Below, one piece after another: positions 38,868 through 47,791 of a stretch of 64,000 nucleotides of DNA. The notes under the pieces were generated by a model. That model saw only the letters and a list, made by a program, of their open reading frames with translations. It had not been told where the DNA came from and did not search any database. Made by a program: the position numbers and the translations under genes. Origin of the DNA: Mycolicibacterium duvalii (GTDB taxonomy: Bacteria; Actinomycetota; Actinomycetes; Mycobacteriales; Mycobacteriaceae); the NCBI RefSeq assembly GCF_010726645.1, contig NZ_AP022563.1, positions 5,456,001-5,520,000 of the forward strand, read 5' to 3'. How positions within the stretch are numbered: position 1 is the stretch's first letter; every line of letters starts with the position of its first letter.

Positions 38868-41180
38868 ATGACTTCGCTCTACCCCGCTACCGGAACAGAT
38901 GAGCTCCTCGAGGGGCTCAATCCGCAGCAGCGCCAGGCCGTCCTGCACGAGGGCTCGCCGCTGCTGATCGTCGCCGGTGCCGGCTCCGGCAAGACCGCGG
39001 TGCTGACCCGCCGCATCGCCTACCTGCTGGCCGCCCGCGACGTCGGGGTGGGGCAGGTGCTGGCGATCACGTTCACCAACAAGGCCGCCGCCGAGATGCG
39101 CGAGCGCGTGGTCGGGCTGGTCGGGCCGCGTGCCCGCAACATGTGGGTGTCGACGTTCCATTCCACGTGTGTGCGGATCCTGCGCAACCAGGCCTCGCTG
39201 CTGCCGGGACTGAACTCCAACTTCTCGATCTACGACGCCGACGACTCGCGGCGGCTGCTGCTGATGATCGGCAAGGACATGGGGCTCGACACCAAGAAGC
39301 ATTCTCCGCGCCTGCTGGCCAACGGCATCTCGAACCTGAAGAACGAGTTGATCGGCCCCGAGCAGGCGGCTGCGGAAGCGTCCGAGGCCGCCGACGACCT
39401 CGCCCGCATCATCGCCGAGGTGTACGGCGAGTACCAGCGCCGGCTGCGCGCGGCCAACGCGCTGGACTTCGACGACCTGATCGGTGAGACGGTGGCGGTG
39501 TTGCAGGCGTTCCCGCAGATTGCGCAGTACTACCGGCGTCGGTTCCGGCACATCCTCGTCGACGAGTACCAGGACACCAACCACGCGCAGTACGTACTGG
39601 TGCGGGAGCTTGTGGGGACCGAGACGGTCGACGGGGTGGCCCCCGCCGAGCTGTGCGTGGTCGGTGACGCCGACCAGTCGATCTACGCCTTCCGCGGGGC
39701 CACGATCCGCAACATCGAGGACTTCGAACGCGACTTCCCTGATGCGACAACGATTCTGCTGGAACAGAACTACCGCTCCACGCAGACCATCCTCAACGCC
39801 GCCAACGCGGTCATCGCCCGCAACGCCGGCCGTCGGGAGAAGCGGCTGTGGACCGACTCCGGGGAAGGCGAGTTGATCGTCGGCTACGTCGCCGACAACG
39901 AGCACGACGAGGCACGGTTCGTCGCCCAGGAGATCGACGCGCTCGCCGACTCCAGCGGCGAGTTCACCTACAACGACGTCGCGGTGTTCTACCGCACCAA
40001 CAACTCCTCACGCGCGATCGAAGAGGTGTTCATCCGCGCCGGCATCCCGTACAAGGTTGTCGGCGGCGTGCGGTTCTACGAGCGCAGGGAGATCCGCGAC
40101 GTCGTCGCCTACCTGCGGGTGCTCGACAACCCCGGTGACGCGGTCAGCATGCGGCGCATCCTCAACACCCCTCGCCGCGGCATCGGCGACCGGGCCGAGG
40201 CCTGCGTGGCGGTGTACGCCGAGAACACCGGCTCGAATTTCAACGACGCCCTGCTCGCGGCCGCCGAGGGCAAGGTGCCGATGCTCAACACCCGCTCCGA
40301 GAAGGCCATCAAGGGGTTCGTCGACCTGCTCGACGAGCTGCGTGGCGGCCTCGACGGCGAACTCGGGGAGCTCGTGGAGGCGGTGCTCGACCGCACCGGC
40401 TACCGCGCCGAACTCGAGTCCTCCACCGACCCGCAGGACCTCGCCCGTCTGGACAACCTCAACGAACTGGTCTCGGTGGCACACGAATTCGCCACCGACC
40501 TGGCCAACGCCAGGGCGCTGGCCGACGAAGAGCCGCAGGACGAAGATGTCCCGGATACCGGCGTGCTGGCGGCCTTCCTCGAACGCGTGTCACTGGTCGC
40601 CGACGCCGACGACATCCCCGAGCACGGCGCGGGGGTGGTCACCATGATGACCCTGCACACCGCCAAGGGCCTGGAGTTTCCGATCGTCTTCGTCACCGGT
40701 TGGGAAGACGGCATGTTCCCGCACATGCGCGCGCTCGGCGACCCGATCGAACTGTCGGAGGAGCGGCGGCTGGCCTATGTCGGCATCACGCGGGCCCGGC
40801 AGCGTCTGTATCTGAGCCGGGCGAAGGTGCGTTCGTCGTGGGGGCAGCCGATGCTCAACCCGGAGTCCCGATTTCTGCGGGAGATCCCGGCGGAGCTGAT
40901 CAACTGGCGCCGCGTCGAGGCGCCGCAATCCCGGTTCTCGGCGCCGGTCGGCAACGCGGGCCGATACGGCACCCCACGCCCGTCGCCGACGCGCGCCGCC
41001 GCGGGTAAGCGGCCGATGGTGGTGCTCGAGCCCGGTGACCGCGTCAACCACGACAAGTACGGGCTCGGCCGCGTCGAGGAAGTCTCCGGCATGGGTGAGT
41101 CGGCGATGTCGCTGATCGACTTCGGCAGTGCCGGTCGGGTCAAGCTGATGCACAACCACGCGCCGATTCAGAAGCTGTAG
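38868..41180 (+). CDS. uvrD1: ATP-dependent DNA helicase UvrD1 (UvrD/PcrA)
   Basis: A 770-residue superfamily 1A 3'-5' helicase for nucleotide excision repair and Ku-stimulated DNA processing in mycobacteria. Walker A GAGSGKT is at 37-43. Motif Ia has ITFTNKAAAEMRERV, motif II is LVDEYQDTNHAQY, motif III is VVGDADQSIYAFRGA, and motif IV is LEQNYRS. Motif V is TLHTAKGLEFPIVFVTGWEDG, and motif VI is YVGITRARQRLYLSRA. The C-terminal Tudor-like DNA/RNA polymerase-binding module (PGDRVNHDKYGLGRVEEVSG) is present. TAGGTT at 38853 may be its -10. It is functionally linked to the ku-ligD locus 21 kb away. Confidence 0.97.
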   Translation: MTSLYPATGTDELLEGLNPQQRQAVLHEGSPLLIVAGAGSGKTAVLTRRIAYLLAARDVGVGQVLAITFTNKAAAEMRERVVGLVGPRARNMWVSTFHSTCVRILRNQASLLPGLNSNFSIYDADDSRRLLLMIGKDMGLDTKKHSPRLLANGISNLKNELIGPEQAAAEASEAADDLARIIAEVYGEYQRRLRAANALDFDDLIGETVAVLQAFPQIAQYYRRRFRHILVDEYQDTNHAQYVLVRELVGTETVDGVAPAELCVVGDADQSIYAFRGATIRNIEDFERDFPDATTILLEQNYRSTQTILNAANAVIARNAGRREKRLWTDSGEGELIVGYVADNEHDEARFVAQEIDALADSSGEFTYNDVAVFYRTNNSSRAIEEVFIRAGIPYKVVGGVRFYERREIRDVVAYLRVLDNPGDAVSMRRILNTPRRGIGDRAEACVAVYAENTGSNFNDALLAAAEGKVPMLNTRSEKAIKGFVDLLDELRGGLDGELGELVEAVLDRTGYRAELESSTDPQDLARLDNLNELVSVAHEFATDLANARALADEEPQDEDVPDTGVLAAFLERVSLVADADDIPEHGAGVVTMMTLHTAKGLEFPIVFVTGWEDGMFPHMRALGDPIELSEERRLAYVGITRARQRLYLSRAKVRSSWGQPMLNPESRFLREIPAELINWRRVEAPQSRFSAPVGNAGRYGTPRPSPTRAAAGKRPMVVLEPGDRVNHDKYGLGRVEEVSGMGESAMSLIDFGSAGRVKLMHNHAPIQKL

Positions 41181-41189
41181 CGGCGCTGC

Positions 41190-41819
41190 TCAGGTCCGGG
41201 CCCAGCGTCCTGTCTGGGGCAGTGCCGCCAGTCCGATGGTGACGACAGGCAGCAGCGGCAGCGCATAGACGACGCTGGGCAGTGTCGCGCCGGCGATGAA
41301 GAGCCCGGTGAACATCAGCAGCGCCACCACGGCGCCGACGACGACCAGAAACCGGCCGGTGCGTTGCCGCAGCAGCATCATGATCAGCCCGGTGATGTTC
41401 GCGGCGGCCGAGATCGCGGTGAGGAACCCCATCGCGACACAGAACAGAGGATCGGTGCGCCACCAGCCGGTGATCAGATCGGTGGCGATGACCGCGGTCG
41501 CCCAGCCGGACACGATGGCGGCCACGGCGGTCGCGATCGCTGCGCCGGGGCCGGGCCGGCCCTGGGCGGCCGGTTCGTCGGCTATCGGGGTGACGAGGCT
41601 GGTGGGCGCATCGTCGGTCCGATGCTCCTCGCGCAAGCGCTCGTCGGTCCGATGCTCCTCGCGCAAGCGCTCGTCGGCGACGACGGGTACTTCGCCGGTC
41701 GGGTGACGGCGGATGATGCCGGTCTGGTCGGTGGACGGGCTACGCGGGGCGCGGCGCAGGATCCGGGTTTCTGCGTCGGCGTCGGACGCATCGGCAGACG
41801 GGTGATCGTCGCGGGCCAC
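41190..41819 (-). CDS. Four-helix membrane protein with duplicated decapeptide
   Basis: A 209-residue protein. The N-terminal 85 residues are cytosolic, charged and probably disordered, and contain the perfect tandem decapeptide DERLREEHRT, repeated twice. Four transmembrane segments follow at about residues 92-113, 122-150, 157-180 and 184-202. I do not recognise the family. The GTG at 41819 directly follows the stop of the M23 peptidase (TGA then GTG), so it is its operon partner and may act in the same envelope process. Its end is convergent with uvrD1, 9 bp apart. Confidence 0.75.
   Translation of the reverse strand: MARDDHPSADASDADAETRILRRAPRSPSTDQTGIIRRHPTGEVPVVADERLREEHRTDERLREEHRTDDAPTSLVTPIADEPAAQGRPGPGAAIATAVAAIVSGWATAVIATDLITGWWRTDPLFCVAMGFLTAISAAANITGLIMMLLRQRTGRFLVVVGAVVALLMFTGLFIAGATLPSVVYALPLLPVVTIGLAALPQTGRWART
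41611..41677. repeat. Perfect 30-bp tandem repeat (2.2 copies) inside a membrane protein gene
   Basis: Two identical 30-bp units (41611-41640 and 41641-41670), each starting TCGTCGGTCCGATGCTCCTC, are followed by 7 bp of a third. The length is a multiple of three, so the frame is kept. Confidence 0.95.
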
Positions 41820-42854
41820 TCAGCCAAAGTAGCTGCCGGGCGTCAGCCCGCGCTTGGACAACCAGCCGACCGGGTCGACCCTGGTGCCACCGAGGTGAAC
41901 CTCGAAGTGCAGGTGCGGCCCGGTCGAGTTGCCGGTGTTGCCCATCTTGGCGATCTGGTCGCCGGCCATCACCCGGTCACCGACGTTGACCAGGATGGAG
42001 CTGTTGTGGCCGTACAGGGTCACGGTGCCGTCGGCGTGGCGCAGCTTGACCATGTTGCCGTAACCGCCTTCGGCGCCGGCGGAGATGACGACGCCGTCGG
42101 CCGCCGCCACGACCGGGGTGCCGATCGCGTTGGCGATGTCGATCCCGGCGTGCAGCACGCCCCAGCGGTAGCCGAAACCGGATGTCCACACTCCGCGCGT
42201 CGGCATCGCGTACTGGGGTCGCGACAGCCGCGCCTCACGCTCGGCCCGCTCCTGCGCGAACGCGGCGGCCTTGGTGATCTCCTCGGCGTGCACGGACGCC
42301 GATGCGGCCGGCGCGACGGTGACGATCTGCACGCCGTCCATCGACTCGGCGCCGATGCCGGTCTCCGTCTGCGCCGAGGCGAGGACGGTGTCGGCGGGGT
42401 CCTTCTGCGCGCTGTTGGTGACGGTGTAGGCGCCGGCGGCGGTGGCGCCCACGGCCATCGCGGCGACCATCAGGCGGCCCTTGACCGGGACCTCCTGCTT
42501 GCGGTGGGCGCCCCGGCGGCCGCGCATGTCGATGATGTCGGTCTTGGCGGTGCCGTCGCTGAGGTCGGTGTGACTCTCGCGATAGGCCCGCGCCGAGGGC
42601 TGCAGCCCGACGGCACGGAACTCCGCTGGCACGGCCAGCCGCAGCGGCGTGAGGTCGTCGGTGTCGGTCAGATCATCGAGCTCGGGCGCATGCATCACCT
42701 GCGCTTCGCGGTCGAACGCCGCGTGCGGGAGGACGTCGAGATCGGAGAAATCGCTGATCGGGCCGAACTCGTTGAACGGAATGATGTCGGTGATTTCGCT
42801 GGGACCAGGTGCCGCGACAGCTTCGTAGGGCCGAGGCGAGCGATGCTGAGGCAA
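41820..42854 (-). CDS. M23 (LytM/peptidoglycan endopeptidase) family protein, Rv0950c-like
   Basis: A 344-residue membrane-anchored cell-wall protein. A long acidic cytosolic segment (1-120) precedes a basic RGRRGAHRKQEVPVKGR and one transmembrane helix (about 128-147, LMVAAMAVGATAAGAYTV). A periplasmic stalk with a short coiled coil follows (EEITKAAAFAQERAEREARL). The C-terminal LytM domain spans about 225-340. Zinc ligands are visible as His and Asp in GVLHAGIDIA and His in GPHLHFEVHLGG, so it may be an active DD- or LD-endopeptidase. The TTG at 42854 is the first start. It is co-transcribed with the downstream membrane protein. Its 252-bp upstream gap is shared with sucC and shows no clear motif. 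Confidence 0.88.
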   Translation of the reverse strand: MPQHRSPRPYEAVAAPGPSEITDIIPFNEFGPISDFSDLDVLPHAAFDREAQVMHAPELDDLTDTDDLTPLRLAVPAEFRAVGLQPSARAYRESHTDLSDGTAKTDIIDMRGRRGAHRKQEVPVKGRLMVAAMAVGATAAGAYTVTNSAQKDPADTVLASAQTETGIGAESMDGVQIVTVAPAASASVHAEEITKAAAFAQERAEREARLSRPQYAMPTRGVWTSGFGYRWGVLHAGIDIANAIGTPVVAAADGVVISAGAEGGYGNMVKLRHADGTVTLYGHNSSILVNVGDRVMAGDQIAKMGNTGNSTGPHLHFEVHLGGTRVDPVGWLSKRGLTPGSYFG

Positions 42855-43106
42855 CCTGAAATGTCCTTGTCGTCGTGATCAGACCGTTACTAAGACCAGT
42901 GGACGTTAACCAAATTCCAATCCAAGAGGCAACCCGAGCGCACCATCACCTCACGATTGTGATTTGAATCACCAACAGGCTGCGGTGAGATCGACCACAT
43001 GATCGGTGGGCGGTAACAACGGTCAACGCCCGGGTCGATACAGTTCCCCACGAGCCCGTCGGGCCGCAAGTTTCTAGCCGCAGACAGACAGAATGTTTCG
43101 GAGTCC

Positions 43107-44270
43107 ATGGACCTCTTCGAGTATCAGGCGAAAGAACTCTTCGCCAAGCACAACGTACCCACCACCCCTGGCCGGGTGACCGATTCCGCCGAGGACGCGA
43201 AGGCGATCGCCGAGGAGATCGGCCGGCCCGTGATGGTCAAGGCGCAGGTCAAGACCGGCGGTCGGGGCAAGGCCGGCGGCGTGAAGTACGCCGCGACCCC
43301 CGACGACGCGTTCACCCACGCGCAGAACATCCTGGGCCTGGACATCAAGGGCCACGTCGTCAAGAAGCTGCTGGTCGCCGAGGCCAGCGACATCGCCGAG
43401 GAGTACTACATCTCCTTCCTGCTCGACCGCGCCAACCGCACCTACCTGGCCATGTGCTCGGTCGAGGGCGGCGTGGAGATCGAAGAGGTCGCCGCCACCA
43501 AGCCCGACCGGCTGGCCAAGGTGCCCGTCGACGCCACGAAGGGTGTCGACGAGGCGTTCGCGCGCGAGATCGCCGAGAAGGGCCACCTGCCCGCCGAGGT
43601 GCTCGACGCCGCCGCGGTGACGATCGCCAAGCTGTGGGAGGTGTTCGTCAAGGAAGACGCCACGCTGGTCGAGGTGAACCCGCTCGTGCGTACGCCGGAC
43701 GATCAGATCCTGGCCCTCGACGGCAAGGTGACCCTGGACGCCAACGCCGACTTCCGCCAGCCCGATCACGCGCAGTTCGAGGACAAGGACGCCACCGACC
43801 CCCTGGAGCTCAAGGCCAAGGAGAACGACCTCAACTACGTCAAGCTCGACGGACAGGTTGGCATCATCGGCAACGGAGCCGGCCTGGTCATGTCCACGCT
43901 GGACGTGGTCGCCTATGCCGGGGAGAAGCACAACGGGGTCAAGCCCGCGAACTTCCTCGACATCGGCGGCGGCGCGTCGGCCGAGGTGATGGCCAACGGT
44001 CTCGACGTGATCCTCAACGACGAACAGGTCAAGAGTGTGTTCGTCAACGTGTTCGGCGGCATCACCGCCTGTGACGCGGTGGCCAACGGCATCGTCAACG
44101 CGCTGAAGATCCTCGGCGACGAGGCCAACAAGCCGCTGGTGGTTCGCTTGGACGGCAACAACGTCGAGGAGGGCCGGCGCATCCTGGCCGAGGCCAACCA
44201 CCCGCTGGTGATCCAGGCCGACACGATGGATTCCGGCGCCGACAAGGCCGCCGAGCTGGCGAACAAGTAA
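43107..44270 (+). CDS. sucC: Succinyl-CoA ligase (ADP-forming) beta subunit
   Basis: A 387-residue beta subunit of TCA-cycle succinyl-CoA synthetase. The ATP-grasp domain has MDLFEYQAKELFAKHNVPTT, VKAQVKTGGRGKAGGVK, and metal-site residues in LVEVNPLVRT. The ligase domain begins near residue 250 with FLDIGGGASAEVM and GGITACDAVANGI. GGAG is 4-7 nt before the ATG. sucD follows after 13 nt, as is standard. Confidence 0.98.
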   Translation: MDLFEYQAKELFAKHNVPTTPGRVTDSAEDAKAIAEEIGRPVMVKAQVKTGGRGKAGGVKYAATPDDAFTHAQNILGLDIKGHVVKKLLVAEASDIAEEYYISFLLDRANRTYLAMCSVEGGVEIEEVAATKPDRLAKVPVDATKGVDEAFAREIAEKGHLPAEVLDAAAVTIAKLWEVFVKEDATLVEVNPLVRTPDDQILALDGKVTLDANADFRQPDHAQFEDKDATDPLELKAKENDLNYVKLDGQVGIIGNGAGLVMSTLDVVAYAGEKHNGVKPANFLDIGGGASAEVMANGLDVILNDEQVKSVFVNVFGGITACDAVANGIVNALKILGDEANKPLVVRLDGNNVEEGRRILAEANHPLVIQADTMDSGADKAAELANK

Positions 44271-44283
44271 GGGACGCAACCAC

Positions 44284-45186
44284 ATGTCTATCTTTCTGAA
44301 CAAGGACTCCAAGGTCATCGTCCAGGGCATCACCGGCGGTGAGGGCACCAAGCACACCAAGCTGATGCTCAAGGCCGGCACCCAGATCGTCGGCGGGGTG
44401 AACGCGCGCAAGGCGGGCACTGAGGTCAGCCATCAGGACAAGAATGGCCAAGACGTAAAGATCCCGGTGTTCGGCAGTGTCGCCGAGGCGATGAAGGAAA
44501 CCGGCGCCGACGTGTCGATCGCCTTCGTGCCGCCGAAGTTCGCCAAGGACGCGATCATCGAGGCCATCGACGCCGAGATCCCGCTGCTGGTCGTCATCAC
44601 CGAGGGAATCCCGGTGCAGGACACCGCCTATGCGTGGGCCTACAACGTCAGCAAGGGTGAGAAGACCCGCATCATCGGCCCCAACTGCCCGGGCATCATC
44701 ACGCCCGGCGAGTCGCTGGTCGGCATCACGCCCAACAACATCACCGGCAAGGGCCCGATCGGGCTGGTGTCGAAGTCGGGCACGCTGACCTACCAGATGA
44801 TGTACGAGCTGCGCGATCTCGGCTTCTCGACCGCGATCGGCATCGGCGGCGACCCGGTCATCGGCACCACCCACATCGACGCCATCGAGGCGTTCGAGAA
44901 GGACCCCGAGACCAAGGTGATCGTGATGATCGGCGAGATCGGCGGCGACGCGGAGGAGCGGGCGGCCGACTACATCAAGGCCAACGTCTCCAAGCCGGTC
45001 GTCGGCTACGTCGCGGGCTTCACCGCCCCCGAGGGCAAGACCATGGGCCATGCCGGTGCGATCGTGTCCGGCTCGTCGGGCACCGCGGCTGCCAAGAAGG
45101 ACGCCCTCGAGGCCGCCGGGGTCAAGGTCGGTAAGACCCCTTCGGAGACCGCTCGGCTGGCTCGGGAGATCTTCGAGGGCCTGTAA
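44284..45186 (+). CDS. sucD: Succinyl-CoA ligase (ADP-forming) alpha subunit
   Basis: A 300-residue alpha subunit that carries the phosphohistidine intermediate. The CoA-binding Rossmann domain begins MSIFLNKDSKVIVQGITGGEG. GPNCPGIITPGE and SKSGTLTYQ are family motifs. The active-site His is in TMGHAGAIVSG, at about residue 255. A strong intrinsic terminator stands 35 nt after the stop. Confidence 0.98.
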   Translation: MSIFLNKDSKVIVQGITGGEGTKHTKLMLKAGTQIVGGVNARKAGTEVSHQDKNGQDVKIPVFGSVAEAMKETGADVSIAFVPPKFAKDAIIEAIDAEIPLLVVITEGIPVQDTAYAWAYNVSKGEKTRIIGPNCPGIITPGESLVGITPNNITGKGPIGLVSKSGTLTYQMMYELRDLGFSTAIGIGGDPVIGTTHIDAIEAFEKDPETKVIVMIGEIGGDAEERAADYIKANVSKPVVGYVAGFTAPEGKTMGHAGAIVSGSSGTAAAKKDALEAAGVKVGKTPSETARLAREIFEGL

Positions 45187-45220
45187 CGATTTCTGCCTGC
45201 CGCAGCTCCAGCAAGCGCGT

Positions 45221-45248
45221 AACCCCCCGCATGCTCGCGGGGGGTTTT
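45221..45248 (+). terminator. Rho-independent terminator of sucCD
   Basis: AACCCCCCGC (45221-45230) and GCGGGGGGTT (45237-45246) form a perfect 10-bp stem with a 6-nt loop, ending in TTTT. It lies 35 nt past the sucD stop. Confidence 0.9.
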
Positions 45249-45294
45249 CGCGTCTGCCGGCCGGTGTGGCGACCCGGGCGGGCCGCACCCGATG

Positions 45295-45308
45295 TGTAAC
45301 GTGTTGCA
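45295..45308. promoter_or_regulatory. KstR operator upstream of thiolase-like gene
   Basis: TGTAACGTGTTGCA fits TNNAACNNGTTNNA at every fixed base. It lies 45 bp before the ATG at 45354, after the sucCD terminator, so it controls only the downstream gene. Confidence 0.65.
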
Positions 45309-45353
45309 GTTTTCGGTTAGCCTGACGAATTAACGGTTGTCAGGAGGTCTGTC

Positions 45354-46886
45354 ATGCGTGTTGACCCGCACACGCCCGTCGTCGTCGGCATCGGGCAGTT
45401 CACCGAACGCATCGACGACCAGAACTACCGTGGGCTCTCGGCGGTCGACCTCGCCACCGAGGCGACGCGCGCCGCGCTCAGCGACACCGGCGCCGACGCG
45501 GCCAAGGTCGCGCAAGCCATCGAGGTGTTCGCGGGGCTGCGGCAGTTCGAGATCTGCACACCCTTCGCCGACCCGCCGCTGGGCGCGTCGGACAACTACC
45601 TGCGCTCGGTGGCGCAGCGGGTGGGTGCCGATCCCCGACGGGCAGTGTTGGAGCCGATCGGCGGCAACGGTCCGCAGAAGCTGATGACCGAGTTCGCCGG
45701 CGCCATCGCGGCCGGCGAACTCGAGGTGGCGCTCATCGTCGGCTCCGAACCCGGCTCGACGGCGAAGTACTTCGCCGACAAGGACCACAAGCCGGACTTC
45801 ACCGAGCACGTCGGTGGCCAGCTCGAAGACCGCGGCTACGGGTTCGAGCAGTACATGAGCGAATACACCGTCGCCCACGGGCTGACCGGGGCGCCGGTGC
45901 AGTACGGACTGCTCGACAATGCGCGGCGCGCCGCGCTGGGGGTCGGTGTCGCGGAGTACCGCAGGCAGATGGCCGAACTGTTCGCTCCGTTCTCGGCGGT
46001 CGCGGCGAAGAACCCCTATTCGTCCTCGCCGGTGGAGCGGTCGGTCGACGAGATCGTCGCCGTCACCGACGACAACCGGATGATCTGCGATCCGTACCCG
46101 CGCCTGCTGGTCGCGCGCGACACCGTCAACCAGGGTGCGGCCGCGATCGTCATGTCGGTGGCGGCCGCAAGCCGCCTCGGGGTCCCCGAACACAAATGGG
46201 TCTACCTTCGCGGCCATGCCGACCAAACCGAACAGGCCCTGCTCGACCGGGAACGGCTCGGTGTCAGCGTGTCCGCCAGACAAGCTGTGGCAGAGGCACT
46301 TCGGGTGGCCGGCATCGGCATCGACGATGTGTCCACCTTTGACCTCTACAGCTGCTTCCCGTTCCCGGTGTTCGCCGTGTGCGACGAATTCGGTGTGGCC
46401 GCCGACGATCCGCGCGGGCTCACGCTGACCGGTGGTCTGCCGTACTTCGGCGGTCCCGGCAACAGCTATTCGCTGCACGCGATCGCCGAAACGGTCTCCG
46501 CGATGCGCAGCAATCCGGGGTCCTTCGGTCTCGTGGGCGCCAACGGCGGTGTGATGAGCAAGTATTCGGTGGGCGTGTACTCCACCGACCCCGGCGAGTG
46601 GAGCGCCGACCGGAGCCGGGAGCTGCAGGCCGACATCGCCGCGCTGCCGACGGTTGCGGTCACCCGGCATCCCGACGGGCCCGCCACGATCGAGACCTAC
46701 TCGGTCCGTTACGACTGGCCGGTGCGTACCGGGATCATCGTCGGACGCCTCGACGCCGACGGGTCGCGGTTCATGGCGCTGACCGAAGACCCGGAGTTGG
46801 TGGCGTTGATGAGCGACGGTGACCCGCTGGGCGCCGCGATCTCGGTGACGCCGGACGGCGACGTCAACCGGGCGGTCTTGCGGTAG
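45354..46886 (+). CDS. Thiolase-like protein type 1 (TLP1-like acetyl-CoA acetyltransferase homologue)
   Basis: A 510-residue protein with the thiolase fold (about residues 8-395) plus a C-terminal beta-rich extra domain (about 400-505), the arrangement of mycobacterial TLP1. Recognisable parts: VVVGIGQFTERIDDQNYRGL, IVGSEPGSTAKYF, DNRMICDPYPRLLVARDTVNQGAA and DLYSCFPFPVFAVCDEFGV. The position of the nucleophilic cysteine reads EPIGGNGPQKLM, with no Cys, so classical thiolysis is unlikely. A CoA-binding or transfer role is more plausible. GAGG lies about 8 nt before the ATG (AGGAGG, 45341-45346). An operator matching KstR stands upstream, linking it to sterol catabolism by inference. Confidence 0.85.
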   Translation: MRVDPHTPVVVGIGQFTERIDDQNYRGLSAVDLATEATRAALSDTGADAAKVAQAIEVFAGLRQFEICTPFADPPLGASDNYLRSVAQRVGADPRRAVLEPIGGNGPQKLMTEFAGAIAAGELEVALIVGSEPGSTAKYFADKDHKPDFTEHVGGQLEDRGYGFEQYMSEYTVAHGLTGAPVQYGLLDNARRAALGVGVAEYRRQMAELFAPFSAVAAKNPYSSSPVERSVDEIVAVTDDNRMICDPYPRLLVARDTVNQGAAAIVMSVAAASRLGVPEHKWVYLRGHADQTEQALLDRERLGVSVSARQAVAEALRVAGIGIDDVSTFDLYSCFPFPVFAVCDEFGVAADDPRGLTLTGGLPYFGGPGNSYSLHAIAETVSAMRSNPGSFGLVGANGGVMSKYSVGVYSTDPGEWSADRSRELQADIAALPTVAVTRHPDGPATIETYSVRYDWPVRTGIIVGRLDADGSRFMALTEDPELVALMSDGDPLGAAISVTPDGDVNRAVLR

Positions 46887-46920
46887 CGCCGCCAGTCAGG
46901 CCACGGCGGCGGGCCGCCAA

Positions 46921-47769
46921 TCAGACTAAAGCGCTGAGCTTGCCGGCCAGCCGCTCGACGTAGGCGGCGACCTCGGCGTCGGATTTGTCGGGCAACCCGA
47001 ACAGCACCTCGGTGACACCGATCTCGCGCCAGTGGGCCAGCTTGTCGGCGTCGGGCTTGAAATCCAGCGCGACGATCTGCGGGGCGCCGTCGCGGCCGGC
47101 GGCCGCCCAGGTGTCCTGCAGCAGCTTCACCGGCTCGTCGATGACGAAATCACGCGGCGTGGTGATCCAGCCGTCGGCCGAGCGCGCAATCCACTTGAAG
47201 TTCTTTTCGGTACCGGCGGCGCCGACCAGCACCGGGATGTGTGACTGCACCGGCTTCGGCCAGGCCCACGACGGCCCGAACGAGACGAATTCGCCGTCGT
47301 ATTCGGCCTCTTCCTGAGTCCACAGGGCGCGCATGGCCTCCAAATACTCGCGCAGCATGGTCCGGCGGCGCCCGGGTGGCACCTTGTGGTCGGCCAGTTC
47401 GTCGGTGTTCCAACCGAAACCGACCCCCAGTGACACCCTGCCGCCCGACAGGTGGTCGAGCGTGGCGATCGACTTGGCCAGCGTGATCGGGTCGTGTTCG
47501 ACCGGCAGCGCGACCGCGGTGGACAACCGCACCCGCGATGTAACGGCGGCCGCGGTGCCCAGTGACACCCACGGATCCAGTGTCCGCATGTAGCGGTCGT
47601 CGGGCAGCGTCTCGTCGCCGGTGGTGGGATGCGCGGCCTGGCGCTTGATCGGGATGTGGGTGTGCTCGGGCACGTAGAAGGTACTGAAGCCGTGATCGTC
47701 GGCCAGCTTCGCGGCCGCCGCCGGCGTGATCCCGCGATCGGAAGTGAACAGCACCAACCCGTAGTCCAT
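46921..47769 (-). CDS. LLM class F420-dependent oxidoreductase (Rv0953c-like)
   Basis: A 282-residue luciferase-like oxidoreductase. Motifs: MDYGLVLFTSDRGITPAAAAKLADDHG, YVPEHTHIPIKRQAAHP, STAVALPVEHDPITLAKSIATLDHLSGGR, GVGFGWNTDELADHK and HIPVLVGAAGTEKNFKWIARSADGW. Length matches the M. tuberculosis homologue in the same place next to sucD/Rv0954. The ATG at 47769 begins the fold. Frames reaching 47805 run through the operator. A KstR-type site ends 9 bp before the start codon, so binding would block transcription directly. The substrate is unknown. Confidence 0.9.
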   Translation of the reverse strand: MDYGLVLFTSDRGITPAAAAKLADDHGFSTFYVPEHTHIPIKRQAAHPTTGDETLPDDRYMRTLDPWVSLGTAAAVTSRVRLSTAVALPVEHDPITLAKSIATLDHLSGGRVSLGVGFGWNTDELADHKVPPGRRRTMLREYLEAMRALWTQEEAEYDGEFVSFGPSWAWPKPVQSHIPVLVGAAGTEKNFKWIARSADGWITTPRDFVIDEPVKLLQDTWAAAGRDGAPQIVALDFKPDADKLAHWREIGVTEVLFGLPDKSDAEVAAYVERLAGKLSALV

Positions 47770-47777
47770 CCGTGAAT

Positions 47778-47791
47778 TAGAACGTGTTTCA
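47778..47791. promoter_or_regulatory. KstR operator upstream of Rv0953c-like LLM gene
   Basis: TAGAACGTGTTTCA fits TNNAACNNGTTNNA fully. It lies immediately upstream of the minus-strand start codon at 47769. The remaining 226 bp up to the next gene show no other clear motif. Confidence 0.7.

Noticed and set aside
45311..45330. TTTCGGTTAGCCTGACGAAT as an IdeR/iron box
   Set aside because: Only about two thirds of the IdeR consensus match and the TLP1-like gene has no iron link; the KstR site nearby is a better explanation.
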